Notes under the pieces: model-generated
Seen by the model: the letters and a program-made list of their open reading frames with translations, nothing else
Databases searched by the model: none
Told to the model about the DNA's origin: nothing
Assembly (NCBI RefSeq): GCF_022581195.2
Contig: NC_061452.1
Location: 3,789,501 to 3,853,500, forward strand
Direction of reading: 5' to 3'
Length of the DNA stretch: 64,000 bases
Source: Helicoverpa zea
Lineage: Eukaryota; Arthropoda; Insecta; Lepidoptera; Noctuidae
Shown: piece by piece, positions 25,701 through 39,850 of the stretch
How the letters are laid out: every line of letters begins with the position of its first letter
Position numbering within the stretch: position 1 is the first letter of the stretch
Made by a program: the position numbers and the translations under genes

Positions 25701-28700
25701 ACTATATGGGAATTATAGTACCCAGCAATTACATTAAAAAGTTGCATCGCACAAACGACGGATGCAAAACAGCAACACGCCCACCCTAATGGTTAGCTTA
25801 ACCATGGTTAAGCACAACCCGGTCTAGAATTAGTGGACAACGAAATCGATCCAGTTGTCGCAACCACCGGCTCTGTAGTACGTATTAGCTTATTAATCAA
25901 TCAGATCCCTTGATCGTGCCTGCAAGTGTTGCAAAATGTAATAAATCCGTAATTATTCTCCATGGACCATCCATGGAAGCCTGAGATCCATAATAATGTC
26001 TAGTTGTGTGGGAAATGCTCGGCCGATTTATCTGCATTGCAATATGACGTGTTGAAATATTCTCCAACCATTGTGTACACTCGATGCTCTAAATAAACTC
26101 AGATCCGACGTTTCAAGATCGTTGACTCCAACATTCTCAAGCGTTTTCTTCCTATCCTAACGCGATTGCGTTTCCATGTTTGAGAAATCAAAAAAGAAAC
26201 TCGATGACTATTAGGCGATAACTACAGGATAGGTGTGGGTGGTAACGTCGAATATCGCCAAGTGTTGCGAACATATTTGCATTCAGCCATGTTGAATGCA
26301 TTTACGCACACCCACAGTGATTACAAATTCTCGGAAACAGATTTAAATTACACTTGAAACTAAAAAAAACACTGTCTCTTTAATTAGGATACAAGCAAAA
26401 ACAAATAACTTCTGTGACACCTACATACACGTCTACTGTTTCACAGTCAACAAATATTTCAATGTCTGTAGTTTCTAGGAAATAAATTACCAAAGTATTG
26501 TCAAACAGTAGAAAGAATAATCTGCGCAGGCAATTCTCAAGTTTGAATGAAATATGTTTTCACAAACAATGCTTGAATTATGTTCATGCTGCCAAAGCCG
26601 TAGATCAAGTGGAATGAATGTGGGATCACCCAGCGATCCGTGTTAACTGGTTGTATGAGATTTTCTCAGAGGGCAACACACCATCAGAGCTATGGAACCT
26701 GAGAAACATGAAGGCAGGATAAACATGCATGTGGCCACGTAGGAGGTAAATGGACCAGGATAGTCAGTGGGTGAACCAACTTCTAGGATGAGTAGGCGAG
26801 AATGGACAGACGTGATTGTATTGAATGATTTATGATATCTGTAATCTCCTAATGCTAATGTAGTTAATGCAAATAAGATCAGCAATCTAAAAGAAACAGT
26901 GTTGGACGTTCAGTACAATTTATGTTCCTTGGACATGTAAATGGGGAACTTGAGAGATGTTACTTGATCTGACAAAGAAGACAAGAGTAAAAGTCGGTTT
27001 ATTTCTGTCGACATCAATAAAAGCTCTTGTTTTATTATTAGAATCGATTTAGGATCAACTAGATCTAAGTCAGAGGTCAATGCCTCGTTATTTTTAGACG
27101 TTGCTGCAATTTTGATTACTATGCTCCAATATTATGCAAGAGCAAAATTTTATGTACCAAACACATGAACAATACATTAAAATCGTGATCGCGTGCCCTT
27201 TGTGGAGCGTTGACCTTTAAGCTTTAATTCCTATCTGCAACCTATATCACTTCGCCAAACTGCCCATTCGTGGTTCGCCTGCACAATATAGATAATGATA
27301 CGTCAAAATCGGCCTTGGACCTCTCACTAACAATAAATTCATTATTATGAATAACAATCGTGTAGGCGAGATTTTTGAATGTCTCATATTCAATCCAATT
27401 TAATTCTGACACTCGATTATAATTTACTTAATAAATTTTCTAAGTTCATAAAATCTTACGACATTAGAATATAATATCGAATCGCCCGTTCGATTATAAA
27501 TCGAGAGACTCAATTAAAATGTTAGAAAAGTGAATGAGAGAACTTGATTTTGTTATTAAATAACATCGATTACCTAACAATAGTTCTGACACAACAATGA
27601 TTCGGTATCAGTAGGTACGATAAAACAGCGAAATTGATGTTGACTTTGATAATTCGACAGCGAACAACTATCAAGTCAAATATTTGACCTAATAGAAAAA
27701 TAGCATTGGGTTCTGAATTTAGACAAGTACCTACAAATTTTATCGATTTTATTGGGAACTCTTTGCCCACTATATATGGGTTCAAAGATATTTATTCTCA
27801 AAAAAACATAATATACCTACTTATATCATACATATACTTGGCTAATTTTCATATAAAACAAAAATATTAGTTTTACTTTCAAGACTAGTCGTCGTTACTT
27901 CTTGTCTGAATTCTACGCTTACTAACAAGGAGATATCATGATTATATTCCCAAATATTTAATAATATTGATACAATTATAATCACGCACGATCATTACGA
28001 GTAATTTGAACATGATCTGTTTATTGCATTAATATTAATAGTTCGAACGTTAGCATGCAGTAACAACGCCCCCGGGTGTGCTTGCGTTGTATGTCCGAAC
28101 ACACCCAAAATTTGTTATTAATGCTATTTATTATCTATTTGAATAATGGGGTTTGTACTCAATAAATATTCAGAAGGCGCCGCTACTAAAAGTAATGTAT
28201 TGTTTGATAGCTAAATAAAAGGCAAAAGGCTTTCTTTTGCACCTTTATCTTTGCAAAGAATTTATTGGGACACTGTTTTTACATTAGTGTATCAGGCAAA
28301 AAGAAAGGCTAGGTTTGAATCTGCTTATTTACCTTTTACAAGAAGAATAAATACCCATTTACATTGCAAACGTAGGACCTATACATTTTCCCAGATTCCT
28401 CAGGGCTGCAGATTAAAAACTATAGAAGTAAAATGGCTATAAGAGACGAGAGATTATCAGATGTTTTGGTATCCCAATTGTAAGTATATTCATGGCAAAA
28501 TCAGTAGAAAAAAATTAAATGGTATGAACCAATTCATTTCTACTTAAAACTGTGTAATTGTCTGTCTTACCAACGTTATTGTCGAACATTTCAGTCTAGT
28601 TTCTAACTAGACATTGACGTGATTTCTCATACAGAGAATGAAATATAAATTACACATGGCACTTAGAACTGCGTGAATTTGGCCGATCATTGCACTTCGT

Positions 28701-31650
28701 TGCGACATTACTTTCCGCGTCCGTATTTTTGAACACTGTGCAAGGCATAAACTTTTGGAAATTACCTAGATTGTTTAAAAAGAAGTAGAATATTCGAGAA
28801 AATTAATAACATTAAATTTTCGTATACAATACATAAACAAATATATTTAGTTACTTCTTACTTTCTGTCTCGAGTAATCAACACACGAGCCCTGCACAGT
28901 GTACATCCATTAACATTTTCTAGAAAAAAAAATGGAGCATAATGTCATCGTGAGTTCCGATGTTATCGCTGCCCACTCATCGCTTGAACCTCGTACTTAC
29001 TTTAGTTGTCACGGTGTACGGCCTCGCTATCGTAATAATAGCCGCCTTTTCACTTTTTTTATGCACAACTACTCTAAAATATGCCTCTACGTTGCAACAT
29101 TCGATACTCTAAACTGTCTCAAGGTTCTGTTTCTAAAGGAAAGGTTATATTCTAAGCACACGTAATTCCTTTGTTTTGCGTAATAATAAGAATGAAGTGT
29201 TCTAGACTGCTAATAGGTATCTGTTTATAAGTTGTCTTGGGAAGGACGGTCATATTGAAATGAGTTGCTAATAACGTCTCCCGCGCAAAGTTTTAATTAA
29301 GTGAATGTTAAGTAATAATACTTGCATTTTTAAAGGTAATATTAAGATTTCCTTCGGTAAATACAGTCAAGTTTTATATCAACATAAACCATGCCGGATG
29401 TTTCTTGTAATGTAACTGTAGATGGCGACATTAATTTATCATTGATTTGTCACCGTGAAAGAAAAATGTCCGACGTCCCAGAAACTTGTTATTTACCTTA
29501 ATGTAGAACACTTTTAATCTGACAAGCAACCTTGGCATTTCGTTGAATTAGATGGCATTTTTCGTAAAAATAAAAACAAAAATAATTGAAGAATAATTGC
29601 AGATATCGATATTTGACGTTAAAAATCAAGGCCAGAAAAATATCCTTAATATTTCTAGTCTGTGATTTTACGACTTATCTAATTACGTACAAAAAGTTTA
29701 TTTATTACTACTTATCGGCTAGCGACTACTTGTAATAACTTCCTGCTCTATTTAAATCATTACCTTGAACAATTACGTCTACAATGTCCTGAGCGGAATT
29801 CGCATGCCACTATAATAAATCAACAGTTCCAACACTCCTGTTTTTTACTTGAATTACCAATTCAGACATCATTTAATGTTAATAGTGCAAAAAATAAAAT
29901 CATTACATATCAATTTATCCTCTTATTTTTTTTTGTCCGCATCAATATGCATTTTAACCTCCGTGCAATATTAGACGTTATTAAACCGAGCAAATATTGC
30001 CCACCTAATATGCAAATTGGTTTTAATAGCGTTTCCTTTGAACTCGAGTAAAATGTCAAGATTCTTAACTGTATTGTGGGTGGCAGATCGTGAAGATCGA
30101 GATAATATCTCAAGATGATATAAAATTTATATGTAAATTACAATGTTGATACAATAGTTTAGTAGCGCAAATTATTATCGTGATAACCATTTAAAAGTGC
30201 AACTTTGTTGGTAATATCGACCATTACATAGGTTTAGACTATGCCCATAATTTGTGTAAGTAGAACCACTGTGCAAATGTCATCATTAAATCTATCATTT
30301 CTAGACATTGCCCATTATTATAATTTCAATGTAATATTTCACTGTAAATCTGGATTTATGTTTATGTCATAATATTCACAAATAAGCATTAACACTTAAG
30401 TAAATCTTATGAATCATTGGCTTAAAATGCCTACCAAAATACCGAATAATCTTTTCAAAACAATTATATACCTACCTTTCAAATTAAAATTGGCAATTTG
30501 TATTAACATTTTAAATAATAACAAGTCATCATAGCGACAAAAAACACTATTTAAATAACAATTAAACAAAAACGAACTCCAATAAAATGGTCCGTTAATT
30601 GATTAAGTCTGCAGGAAATAGGTAGATATTATATAAAATTAATGTCATGATTTTTTAAATATTTTTTTTTTAATAATGAGTAAAAAACACAAAGAGCAAA
30701 CTAATTTAAAATCTTTATTAACTGTCTTATCGTATATATCATCTGAGATTGTGTTCATAATTTTTGTCCAACGGATTTGTCATTTGTGTCACTGTGCGAT
30801 TATTTTTTGTTTTTGCTACAATAAAACCTCTTATTCCTTGACAGTTCTCTCTTGAGAATGTCAAGGCAGTGTTGCCAGTATCCGGGTACCTAAATTAAAT
30901 AACGCAACTTGTAAATGTTGGTACAAAGGAGGTTGATTATAAACCTTTTTTCATGTGCTTTAGTTATTTCTACGTAGTGTTTGTACAGAGGTCAGTGCTC
31001 TATAAAATATTTTAATACACGATCGCAGATAACTTGGAACAAAAAAGGTTTTATTAGACCAACACTTTGTGGCAGAGATTATATTAAGTTCTATTTTTTG
31101 CTTACGAAGCGAGAACCTTTATATTTATCGCTAGCACGTTTATACAGCGCATAAAATAACAAGAACATTATAATAAAGTACAAAATAACATTCAACTTAT
31201 GATATGTAATACTGAAATATTATAAGAACATTTGGTCCATTATCAAAGCTCTTGGAGACCACACCGGGGATGACAGAGGCATGCCGTTTACTAATATTAA
31301 AAAGTTAAAATTTGTTTTTGACTTTTAAGCGCTAATGAAGGTTTAAAATTTTCTAAATTCATATTATTTTATACACGTATAAATCTTAGTTTTTAATACC
31401 AAAGCACTGCTTAAGTGGAGATAATTTACAAATTCACGTAACGCGATAACATTGCATTCCTATTGCCTACAAAGGGCAGACAATCTCAATTTACGTTCAC
31501 AAATCAGCTGACAGCTAGTCACGAACACTAGAAATTATTTAATACCTGGATATTTTGGACGTCAATATTATTTTATTTGGAGAATGTGACATGATTTCCA
31601 ATTGAATTTATTTGAATAAATTACGTGTCTTAAATGATTGTAAATCTAAA
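22712..31650. other. Non-coding: probable Cda5 5' intron, no gene seen
   Basis: AT-rich sequence with only short spurious open frames. One fragment at about 26590-26890 has more balanced composition and an 80-codon minus-strand frame lacking an ATG, which I do not recognise. A 12-bp-stem hairpin lies at 30837-30864. No exon ending in phase 1 with a plausible signal peptide was found. Confidence 0.5.
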
Positions 31651-31955
31651 AACCGGCCAAGTGCGAGTCGGACTCGCACACGAAGGGTTCCGTACTATAT
31701 TTTATAAAACGTTCCATAATTATAATATTAAGTTGGATTTCGAGCAAAATTTAGCAAAAAAACACGTTTGTTGTATGGGAGCCCCCCAAAATATTTATTT
31801 ATTCTAGTTTCAGTATTTGTTGTTGTAGCGGCAACAGAAATACATCATTGGTGAAATTTTAATTCTCTAAATACCACGGTTCATGACATGGTGACAGTCG
31901 GACGGACGGGCGGACAGAAGAGAAAACACAATTTGTGACGATATACGGTACTGTT
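31651..31955 (+). repeat. Lepidopteran 'CCGGCCAAGTGCGAGTCGG' interspersed repeat, copy 1
   Basis: Begins ACCGGCCAAGTGCGAGTCGG, continues with GGGTTCCGTAC and 'GTATGGGAGCCCC', and ends in a CGGACGGACGG-type tract. The same blocks recur in reverse order at 54350-54648. I recall this element as very common in moth introns but do not have a secure family name. Confidence 0.75.
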
Positions 31956-33335
31956 TAGCATGTAAACTATAGGAGCATTGATACATACATACGTACATCA
32001 CGCTAAAATTTACTAAACATTAACGAGACCTAAGTTTCCTCACCTGAAACCATTTTAATAATGTTTCAAATGCTATCAATCGATAAACATAGAATAACAT
32101 TTAAGGTTACAACGAAGATTCCCATGGTATTATATTGCTAAATATTGAACGGTTTAGACATTTAGTATGGCATACCGTAACAGAAAAATTGTTAGTGCAT
32201 TGTGAGAACATTTCACAAGACTCAAGATAATCATTTATAGTATTGCTTTGATCGATAATCGCTTTTCGATCAATGATCGTGATCTGTAAATTGTCTAAAT
32301 ATTATTAGGAGGTTATATAATTAATGTTTATACACTCGCTCGATCTAGTTTTGATGATCTTTGGACGTAGTTGTTAAATTTAGTGTCTAGAATTTATTTT
32401 TGTAAGTCCCGGTTGGCGTGAACAAGGTATACATATAATTAAATGAACTATATTTTTTAAGTGAAAAAAGCACGTAAAAGTTTATAGTTAAAAAACAGTC
32501 TTCACAACCAACAAAAGTATTATATGCAAATCAAGTTATTCTTTCAAAATAGAACTACAATTAAATGGAGTGGCACATACCAATCAAATTCTGGTCCACT
32601 GGTCTACTATTGTAATTTCAATTTTAATCATTCGTGATAGGTCAGGCGCCCACTGCGGTCATAAACAAGACAATACTGAAAGTGATTAAATTAACCAATA
32701 CTGAAACATTATAGGCTACACCTACAGTGAGGTATTTAAGGAAGGGAGTTAGGCAATTTCAAACTGGGCCACAGTTGTTGGTATTTTGGTGTCTTGTACC
32801 AAGTGTCATTGATAAGGAATTACTCTGAAATAGATTTGATAGGTACTGATATTTTGCAATGGTAAGGGTACAGTTTATTTGAAGCAGTACTGACTGTGAT
32901 ATTCGTAGTCTCCAAAAATGTCTTAAGTCCTTAACAATTAACATAGATCAACGCTTTCTCTGTTTCAAAAACTTTCTTCTTTGATTGCTCACTGAGGACA
33001 TTAAAGTGAGCAGCTTAGTTCCATTTTTAACGGCAAATTGTAGAATAAATAAAAATATTTTAGAAACAAACTTCTTACTAAACTACATACATATCGGGTG
33101 TGTCGTTCACAATCACATTAAATGAAATGCGTTAATGTACTGGTTAATATATGTCGATTAACACAAATAAAAAAGAAAAATACGTAAAAATAAAAAAAAA
33201 AGAATTTTTTAAACAAACTTTTTAACTGTCCAAACCCACTTTATATTTCCTGAAACCACAATAAGCGGACAATTTCAAACCAACATTAATCTCAGCGCAA
33301 AATCCTATTGTCCAGTCGTCTTACCTCATAGTTGG

Positions 33336-33700
33336 TCCAATTGGATTCGTTTCGACATTTCCTGCATTCCCCGTGACAAGTGGGCGCAGCAAGTGCTCGG
33401 TCCCGGCGACAGAGCGCGTGACTATCGCAATACTGGCCAACGTATGAAAATGGTATAAGTGATCGGCGGTGAGCGATTTGTCGCTTGAGCGATTCACTTA
33501 ATAATATTATATTCTTCAAATCCCTACATAAAGTTGGTGTAAGCAGAAAATTGAACCATATTGATATTTAGATTAATAATTTAAATATTTAGGTGATCCA
33601 ATTGGATTCGTTTCGACATTTCCTGCATTCCCCGTGACAAGTGGGCGCAGCAAGTGCTCGGTCCCGTAGACAGAGCACATGACTATCGCAATACTGGACA
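33336..33700. repeat. Imperfect direct duplication of a ~103-bp block, offset 261 bp
   Basis: TCCAATTGGATTCGTTTCGA and the next 50 bases through TGCTCGGTCCC are identical at 33336 and 33597. Similarity then decays through ACTATCGCAATACTGG. A third weaker echo, GTGACTGTCGCAATACTG, lies near 34186. Confidence 0.8.
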
Positions 33701-36313
33701 AAGTATGCAGTTGGCGCAAGCGGAAAGCTGCGAGCGACTTAATATTGGAGCATTTTACTACATTATTTTAAATGCAGCCTTTGGCCAACAGTGTAAGTGT
33801 GCAATGATCAGAATATTATATCTACTAATTTATTAGGTGGTGACTATAATAGAAGAAGAAATATTTAACAAAAAAAACGATAAAGTAATTATTTTTGTAA
33901 ATAAGTAATTGGCTATAATAATTTTGACGACATTCTGAAATATACGTATATACCGATATATGTATATGTAGTATTACTTTGAAAATAACATCAACAGAAT
34001 GAAACAAAAGAATGAAAGCAGAATCGTGACATCACCCAGACATTTCACACTGTGTCGCCTGTCTCAAGAAATTATGAGCTAACTTTATCAGATATTAAAT
34101 CATGGCCGACACCTCTGACACAAAATATTTTTATTCGTTATGTAAGTAAAGAGTAATTGACAGCCTGCAGTGACCGCAGACAATTCGTGACTGTCGCAAT
34201 ACTGTTAGGTATTTTGAGAAACAATATAAAAGGTCAAATGGTAAGCGGAAATGTGGGTGGGCTGTGCACATAATATTAGCCGTTGATTTATTTACAATAT
34301 ATACAGTTTTTAAAACAATGCATTTTATTGGCAGATACTACTGTACTCAAATTCATCTTTGAATACGTGTATTTAAAAAGTATTGGTTTTTATTAGTGTT
34401 GCATACTACAAAAGTAGGTAAATTATTTCAAAAATCACAAAATTACGAGTTGATGTTCTAATTACTAACACATATCTAAAGGAAAGATTCTTTTATGAAT
34501 GATGAACTCTGTCACCCTGTCGTTTTTCTTTACAAAACTTCCTCTAGGAATCACCATATCGCCCATCGCTTGTATCTTAAATAATGTACATATTTAAATC
34601 GAAACTAAAAGCCACTTAAACATTGTTATTGCTTTATTAAACCACTATTTGATAGAAAGTTTTATTCCATTACAATTTGAATGCATGTCATTCATTTGTT
34701 TCTTTTTTAACATACAATATTGTTTGTTGTAAACAGGCCTATTTTGCTTCTTTTGACTTCTATGATATAAAATCAATGTTTATTTCATTTCATCAGAAAT
34801 ACAGGCAATAGTTACTCAATACTAATATAGATCAATCAATATAGAATGTCATATGAAAGGTACACAAATGCCATACACACCGACATATCCCACAACCGAC
34901 GACATTGCTAACAGTCAACACGTGGTATCTTGCTACAAATATCAATACCGACCGGCAAAAAAACCGGACACTAAACGCCTGAATGACTTTCACACATCAA
35001 TACCGGTAACAGATAATCTAATAACAATTATTATTCAGTAACAAAAGTTGTTCCGTCGTTCCGTGTTCCGAATCCGATTGGCCGGTAGCGATCATGAATT
35101 TATCGTGACAGTAAGAACTGTAGCGCTTTCAAATTACATATATTAAGCAGGCATAGCTTTAGGCTTTAAATCTGTTGTAAGTATGCCTAAACTCTTGATA
35201 GGTATTTAATTATATATTGAGACTTGACTGTAGGAATATTTGCCAAGAAAGTAAATAAATCTACAAGGAATTTCTAGTGTTCTATTGTGCCACTTTTGTT
35301 AATATTATTCTCATTAAACTTTGCGAGATAGACGACATTATCATAGTTTTGAAGCTTTACAAAGTACCAGGAAATGCTGCACCTATTCGCTACTAAAATG
35401 GCCTAAAATTGAAAATTCTATTAATCAGAACCAACCTCTGGAAAATTATACAAGGATAAAAGCATCCCGATCAATAAACCTTATCATCAATATGATCCAT
35501 CACGAATTATTATGTGAGTATAGATACTAAGGCTACTTTAATAAGGCTAGATCTAGCCTTAATATTTCGAAATAGTCAGCACTTATATAAGACAATATAC
35601 ACTAATATTATCTAAACACTGATTATATGTAGTAAGCGCAGCCTATATTTATAGTATTGACAGCTATATGTTAAATGACTGATGGTTCTACAAACGGATA
35701 CATGGACGAACTAAAGGATAGTCTGCACTGGTAACATAGACGGACGTTGTCACTCGACGTTTACTTTTCTTAGATTCTCGATAAATTGATAAGTGTAGAC
35801 GATTATACAATAGACGATGATCATTCTTACAACGAGAGACTTAATCGGTTTTTTTTTCGGAATTCGATTATAATAGGTTTAGTTCCGGAGATTCGCGATT
35901 CCTGAGGTTCATCTCGAAGGGATCCGATTTATTTCATACTGGCAGTTTTCCCGCGGTTTCACCCCCGTCCCTTGGGATAAAATACAGCCTTAATTACGCG
36001 GGAAGAGTGTAGCATTTCAACACAGAAAGACTATTTCAAATCAGTTCAGAAGTTTCGGAACCGAAGTACAGTCAAGAATAAGAATAAGAATCTTTATTTG
36101 CAGAGACACGGTATTAGGTACAGGTGTTTTGGTAAATTACATAACGTACATGCATATCTCACCGCTCAATCGGTATGCAAATTTCGAGTAGACACTGGTA
36201 CATACTACATTGACATAAATAAAAATAAATATTACAGTGTCATACACATACAAAAGTGTTATTTCAGACAATTCAATAAAAATTCAACAATCGAGATTAT
36301 ACAATCACAATCT

Positions 36314-36501
36314 ATTTAATTACACATAACACAAAATATTAAATTAAACATTATTCAATTACACGAAATATTAAATTAAACATTATTTAATTACGCATAA
36401 CACAAAATATTAAATTAAACATTATTTAATTACACATAACACAAAATATTAAATTAAACATTATTTAATTACACACAACATAAAATATTAAATTAAACAT
36501 T
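36314..36501. repeat. 39-bp minisatellite, five units
   Basis: The unit begins ATTTAATTACACATAACAC and ends TTAAATTAAACATT. Unit starts are at 36314, 36353, 36385, 36424 and 36463, so spacing is 39, 32, 39 and 39; the second unit has a 7-bp deletion. Units differ by only a few bases. There are no spacers, so it is not a CRISPR array. Confidence 0.9.
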
Positions 36502-38895
36502 ATTAATTTATAATCTTTTTAATATTACTTACAAACAATCATCATAGTGTGTTAGACACTACTTACGCATTGTATCATGCGTTTTTGTGTTTAATAAATT
36601 CAGAAACCGTATAAAAACATTTGTCTAGTAACCACTTTTTAAGTTTGATTCTGAATTTGGATAATGGGAGTTCTCTAATGGATTTTGGTCAACAGATGAT
36701 TCTCCAATGTAGACCTACCTCAACATTCAATAGAAGCCAAAGTACCAATCATAAGTTTATAACTTCGTCTATAATAAAGATTTGAAAGTCCAACACAGAA
36801 TTAAACATAAAGGTCATTTAGGTATTAATTTGATAGTTATTGGTGTTGATTATGATTTATTTCACTTCACAAGCGTGTTTGAGTGTCTGTATGAGTGACC
36901 TATCGACCTAGTCTGATTAGACAGTTTAGACTTGTTAACACACCTTGTCTGCTTTTTTTTACGTAATCATAAACACAGACAAAAGCCTGCATAATGCTGA
37001 TTGATTTATTATGTAACAGACATATATGCAAAAATATCGGAAACAGTGTTACTGCAAGTTATAAGATAAAACGTATGTAAGTTTTTTTTTTAAACATATA
37101 TAAAAATAGGGCTATATTGAGATCACAAGACGTCAAAAAAGGATACATGGACAGAACATCGTTTAAAATTCAACTGAACTATTCATATTTTTTTAAAGAA
37201 TAGCACAACACCCTAAGTGTTGTACTAAAATAATATAAGTGAACCTTTAAACCAATTCCTATTTCTTTTAATTTTATATTATATCATTGTATCAAAATAA
37301 AAGAGAAGCAATATTCTATTTGCATATTAGCGCAAGCGCCAACGCATGTTGGAAGCAATTACCAGGTTGTTACCCTCAACAATACGAGAAGACTTTATAG
37401 CCAGCTACCATTTAGAACTAAATAGTATTAAGTATAAAAACAAGATCCTTATTTAGTAACTACTCGACATACTAAGTACCTTTAAAATACCATTTAGTGG
37501 CACTTATGAGTACCTACTTTGTTCTGTATACTGCTTAAAATGAAACGTTATCTCTAAACGGTATTTTTTATAATAAAAACAAAGATAATTCACACCTATT
37601 TATTAAAATATAACTCGCTAATTAGGTGTGATAAGTATACATTTTAATATGGACACCAGGGTTGTCAAGTTTAAAAAAATATATTGTTACCGTAAATACA
37701 ATCTTAAACGTTAATAAAAAAGAATAGATAATTATTGAGATAGAATGTATGATGATAATTATCAGTAAATTATAATAATAAAATATTTTTTCTAATATCG
37801 TATCTTATCAGAAATGTACTAGTAGACAACCCTGACTAGGTACAATAAAATGCAGAAAATCCGGTTTCATAATAAAATTGACAAAGTATACATTTTATTA
37901 CGAGTGTCATGACATTATGACATATTGACCAAATATCGATGATTCACAATGACATTTGATGCATAAAGTTCCTATTCTTTGCACCTTTTTTTAAGCAAAT
38001 TGAACCTTAACACTTAGACTTTAGATATATTTTGACGGCAAAGTTATTGTGGTAGTGGTATTTTTTTCTTTAATAAGCTAAATATAGTTTGTTAAAATGA
38101 GATAATCCTGCAAATTATGAGTTGATCAATAATTTGAAGATGTGTCTTATTTTTTACCTTAATTTTATGTTTGTCTTAGGTGAAGTCATTTAGGATTCAA
38201 ATATGAATTAAACTCTTTCAATACGTGAAATAGAATAATTTTGTGGCAGTTGTTTTGATTATGCAAAATAAAAAAGAGTTTTGCTCCAGTAAATATTAAT
38301 TAATATTCAGGCTAATTTTAGACACTGACATTTAAAAAAACCGCTTTACTTTCTTACTTTTTTTCATAACTTAGCGAGTTGACCTATCAACCTAAATTAA
38401 CAATTTTACTTAATTCATTGATTCATTTTAAATACCATCATATGCTCGAACCGGAGCTAGAAAACAATTATGCATATTTCAGTCAAAACAAATTATATTA
38501 TTCTTACCTTCTTACCTAACAAAATAATTATCCGATCTATACCCAACTTCAGTTTTAAAATTGAGAATAACATGTCTGAAGCTTCTTTTTCATGATCACG
38601 ACAAAATAAACGACGTTTCAATACTCTGTGAAATTGATGAAAACGCTTTCAGTATTTCAGCGTTAGGTTTATATAATAACTATTGTATCTCCACTTAGGA
38701 TGCAAATAAATCGAGAAAAAACAATCGCCTGATACTTCCTCTCGTTTCTACATCAAGCCAGAAAGTCTGACAACCACGAATTAGCGGATTTATTAAGATG
38801 ACAGAGTTGGTCATGCAGGCAATTGATTCATTATAATCGCTAGCTGGTACTCACTAACGTATGTATTTGGTTAAACTAGAAGCCGAACCCAACAT

Positions 38896-39050
38896 CCCTA
38901 CTAATATTATAAATGCGAATTTGGTACAGAGATAGAGTTGACCTTGAGAAAGAAGATAGGATAGTTTTTATCCCGGACTTTTGAAGAATTCTCTTATAAA
39001 CGCGATATTACCGAACTATAAGCGGGCGAAGCGCGGGCGGTAGCTAGTAT
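38896..39050 (+). repeat. Degenerate interspersed repeat of the 'CTAATATTATAAATGCGAA' type
   Basis: Starts CTACTAATATTATAAATGCG, includes TTTTTATCCCGGAC and ends GCGGGCGGTAGCTAGTATTA. Related degraded pieces are at about 41604-41805, 43324-43500 and 55390-55785. This is a widespread lepidopteran repeat class; I cannot assign the family from one window. Confidence 0.6.
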
Positions 39051-39785
39051 TATATACATAGAAAAAGCTATAACTTTTCTGAAATCTAAACTAGCACATA
39101 CAGTGTTCAAACTAATACACAGTTATCAGGACATGGCTTTTGAACCTTCAAAGTAGCACTAACTCAAGATTAAGTGAATATAAGTTATTAGTCTAATGTG
39201 TGGTCACCCATTCACAAAAATCTATTATGCATAACATTATCGTACAATATACTTCTTACGCTTCATAATTACGTGTATTACATAGCACATTATATCATTG
39301 TTTCGACCTACACACCTACTTAGCCGAAACACGATAAATCGCGTAGCTCGGACATTGACTTTTCAAAAAGAATTTCTCTCGTAAAATGTCGGCGTCAATC
39401 AAATAATTTGACCTACTGACTAAAATTGTATACCATAGTAACTTAGTTACAAAAAAAATACTTATATAATGATAAGGATAATACAGCAAAAGTTCGAGTA
39501 AGTACAATTTGCTTGGTTTATTTCATTAGTCGTATTCAACAATATGTATACTTTGGTGAAAAAAATCTTCAACCATACAAAGTACGGTTCATTGGGTTAA
39601 GTTTTTCCTCTTAGCAATCTGCATTTTAAGTTCAGGTCAAGCGACAAGCGGTACAAGTTTCTTTATAAGGTTAAAGAATTTAGGGTCAGTTCATCTTACT
39701 GGTTGCCCGAATCAATAAGTGACGTAGCCGTTTGCAAAACAGTTAAAACGGTTGCAATAAAACATTATTTTTCAGTCATCTTGCC

Positions 39786-39850
39786 TTTTCCCAACTATAT
39801 TGGGGTCGGCTTCCAGTCTAACATAATTCAGCTGACTCCCTATCTGACCA
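39786..39850 (-). mobile_element. 5'-truncated SINE copy
   Basis: CCCAACTATATTGGGGTCGG followed by CTTCCAGTCTAAC matches the 3' end of the SINE at 41020-41399. The tRNA-like head is missing, as expected from incomplete reverse transcription. Confidence 0.7.

Larger units (their letters stand above)
31956..38895. other. Non-coding with local repeats, no gene seen
   Basis: No convincing exon on either strand. It holds the duplicated block at 33336-33700, a minisatellite at 36314-36501, a transposon tail-like piece at about 35880-36040 ('CCCGCGGTTTCACCCCCGT'), and a fragment starting AATAAGAATCTTTATTTGC at about 36080. Confidence 0.5.

Noticed and set aside
26643..26885. 80-codon minus-strand frame beginning like a signal peptide
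   Set aside because: The start is TTG, not ATG, there is a stop codon upstream in frame, and no splice acceptor fits. It is kept only as an unrecognised fragment.
36314..36501. Regular repeats resembling a CRISPR array
   Set aside because: The units are contiguous with no unique spacers, and the window is animal DNA.
38516..38573. Minus-strand ATG exon of 19 codons with a good donor and the right phase (1) to join Cda5 exon 22711
   Set aside because: The peptide is hydrophobic but broken by Lys, Asp and Arg and has no signal-peptidase site. There is no promoter evidence. Many random ATG-to-donor pairs are expected in 41 kb.
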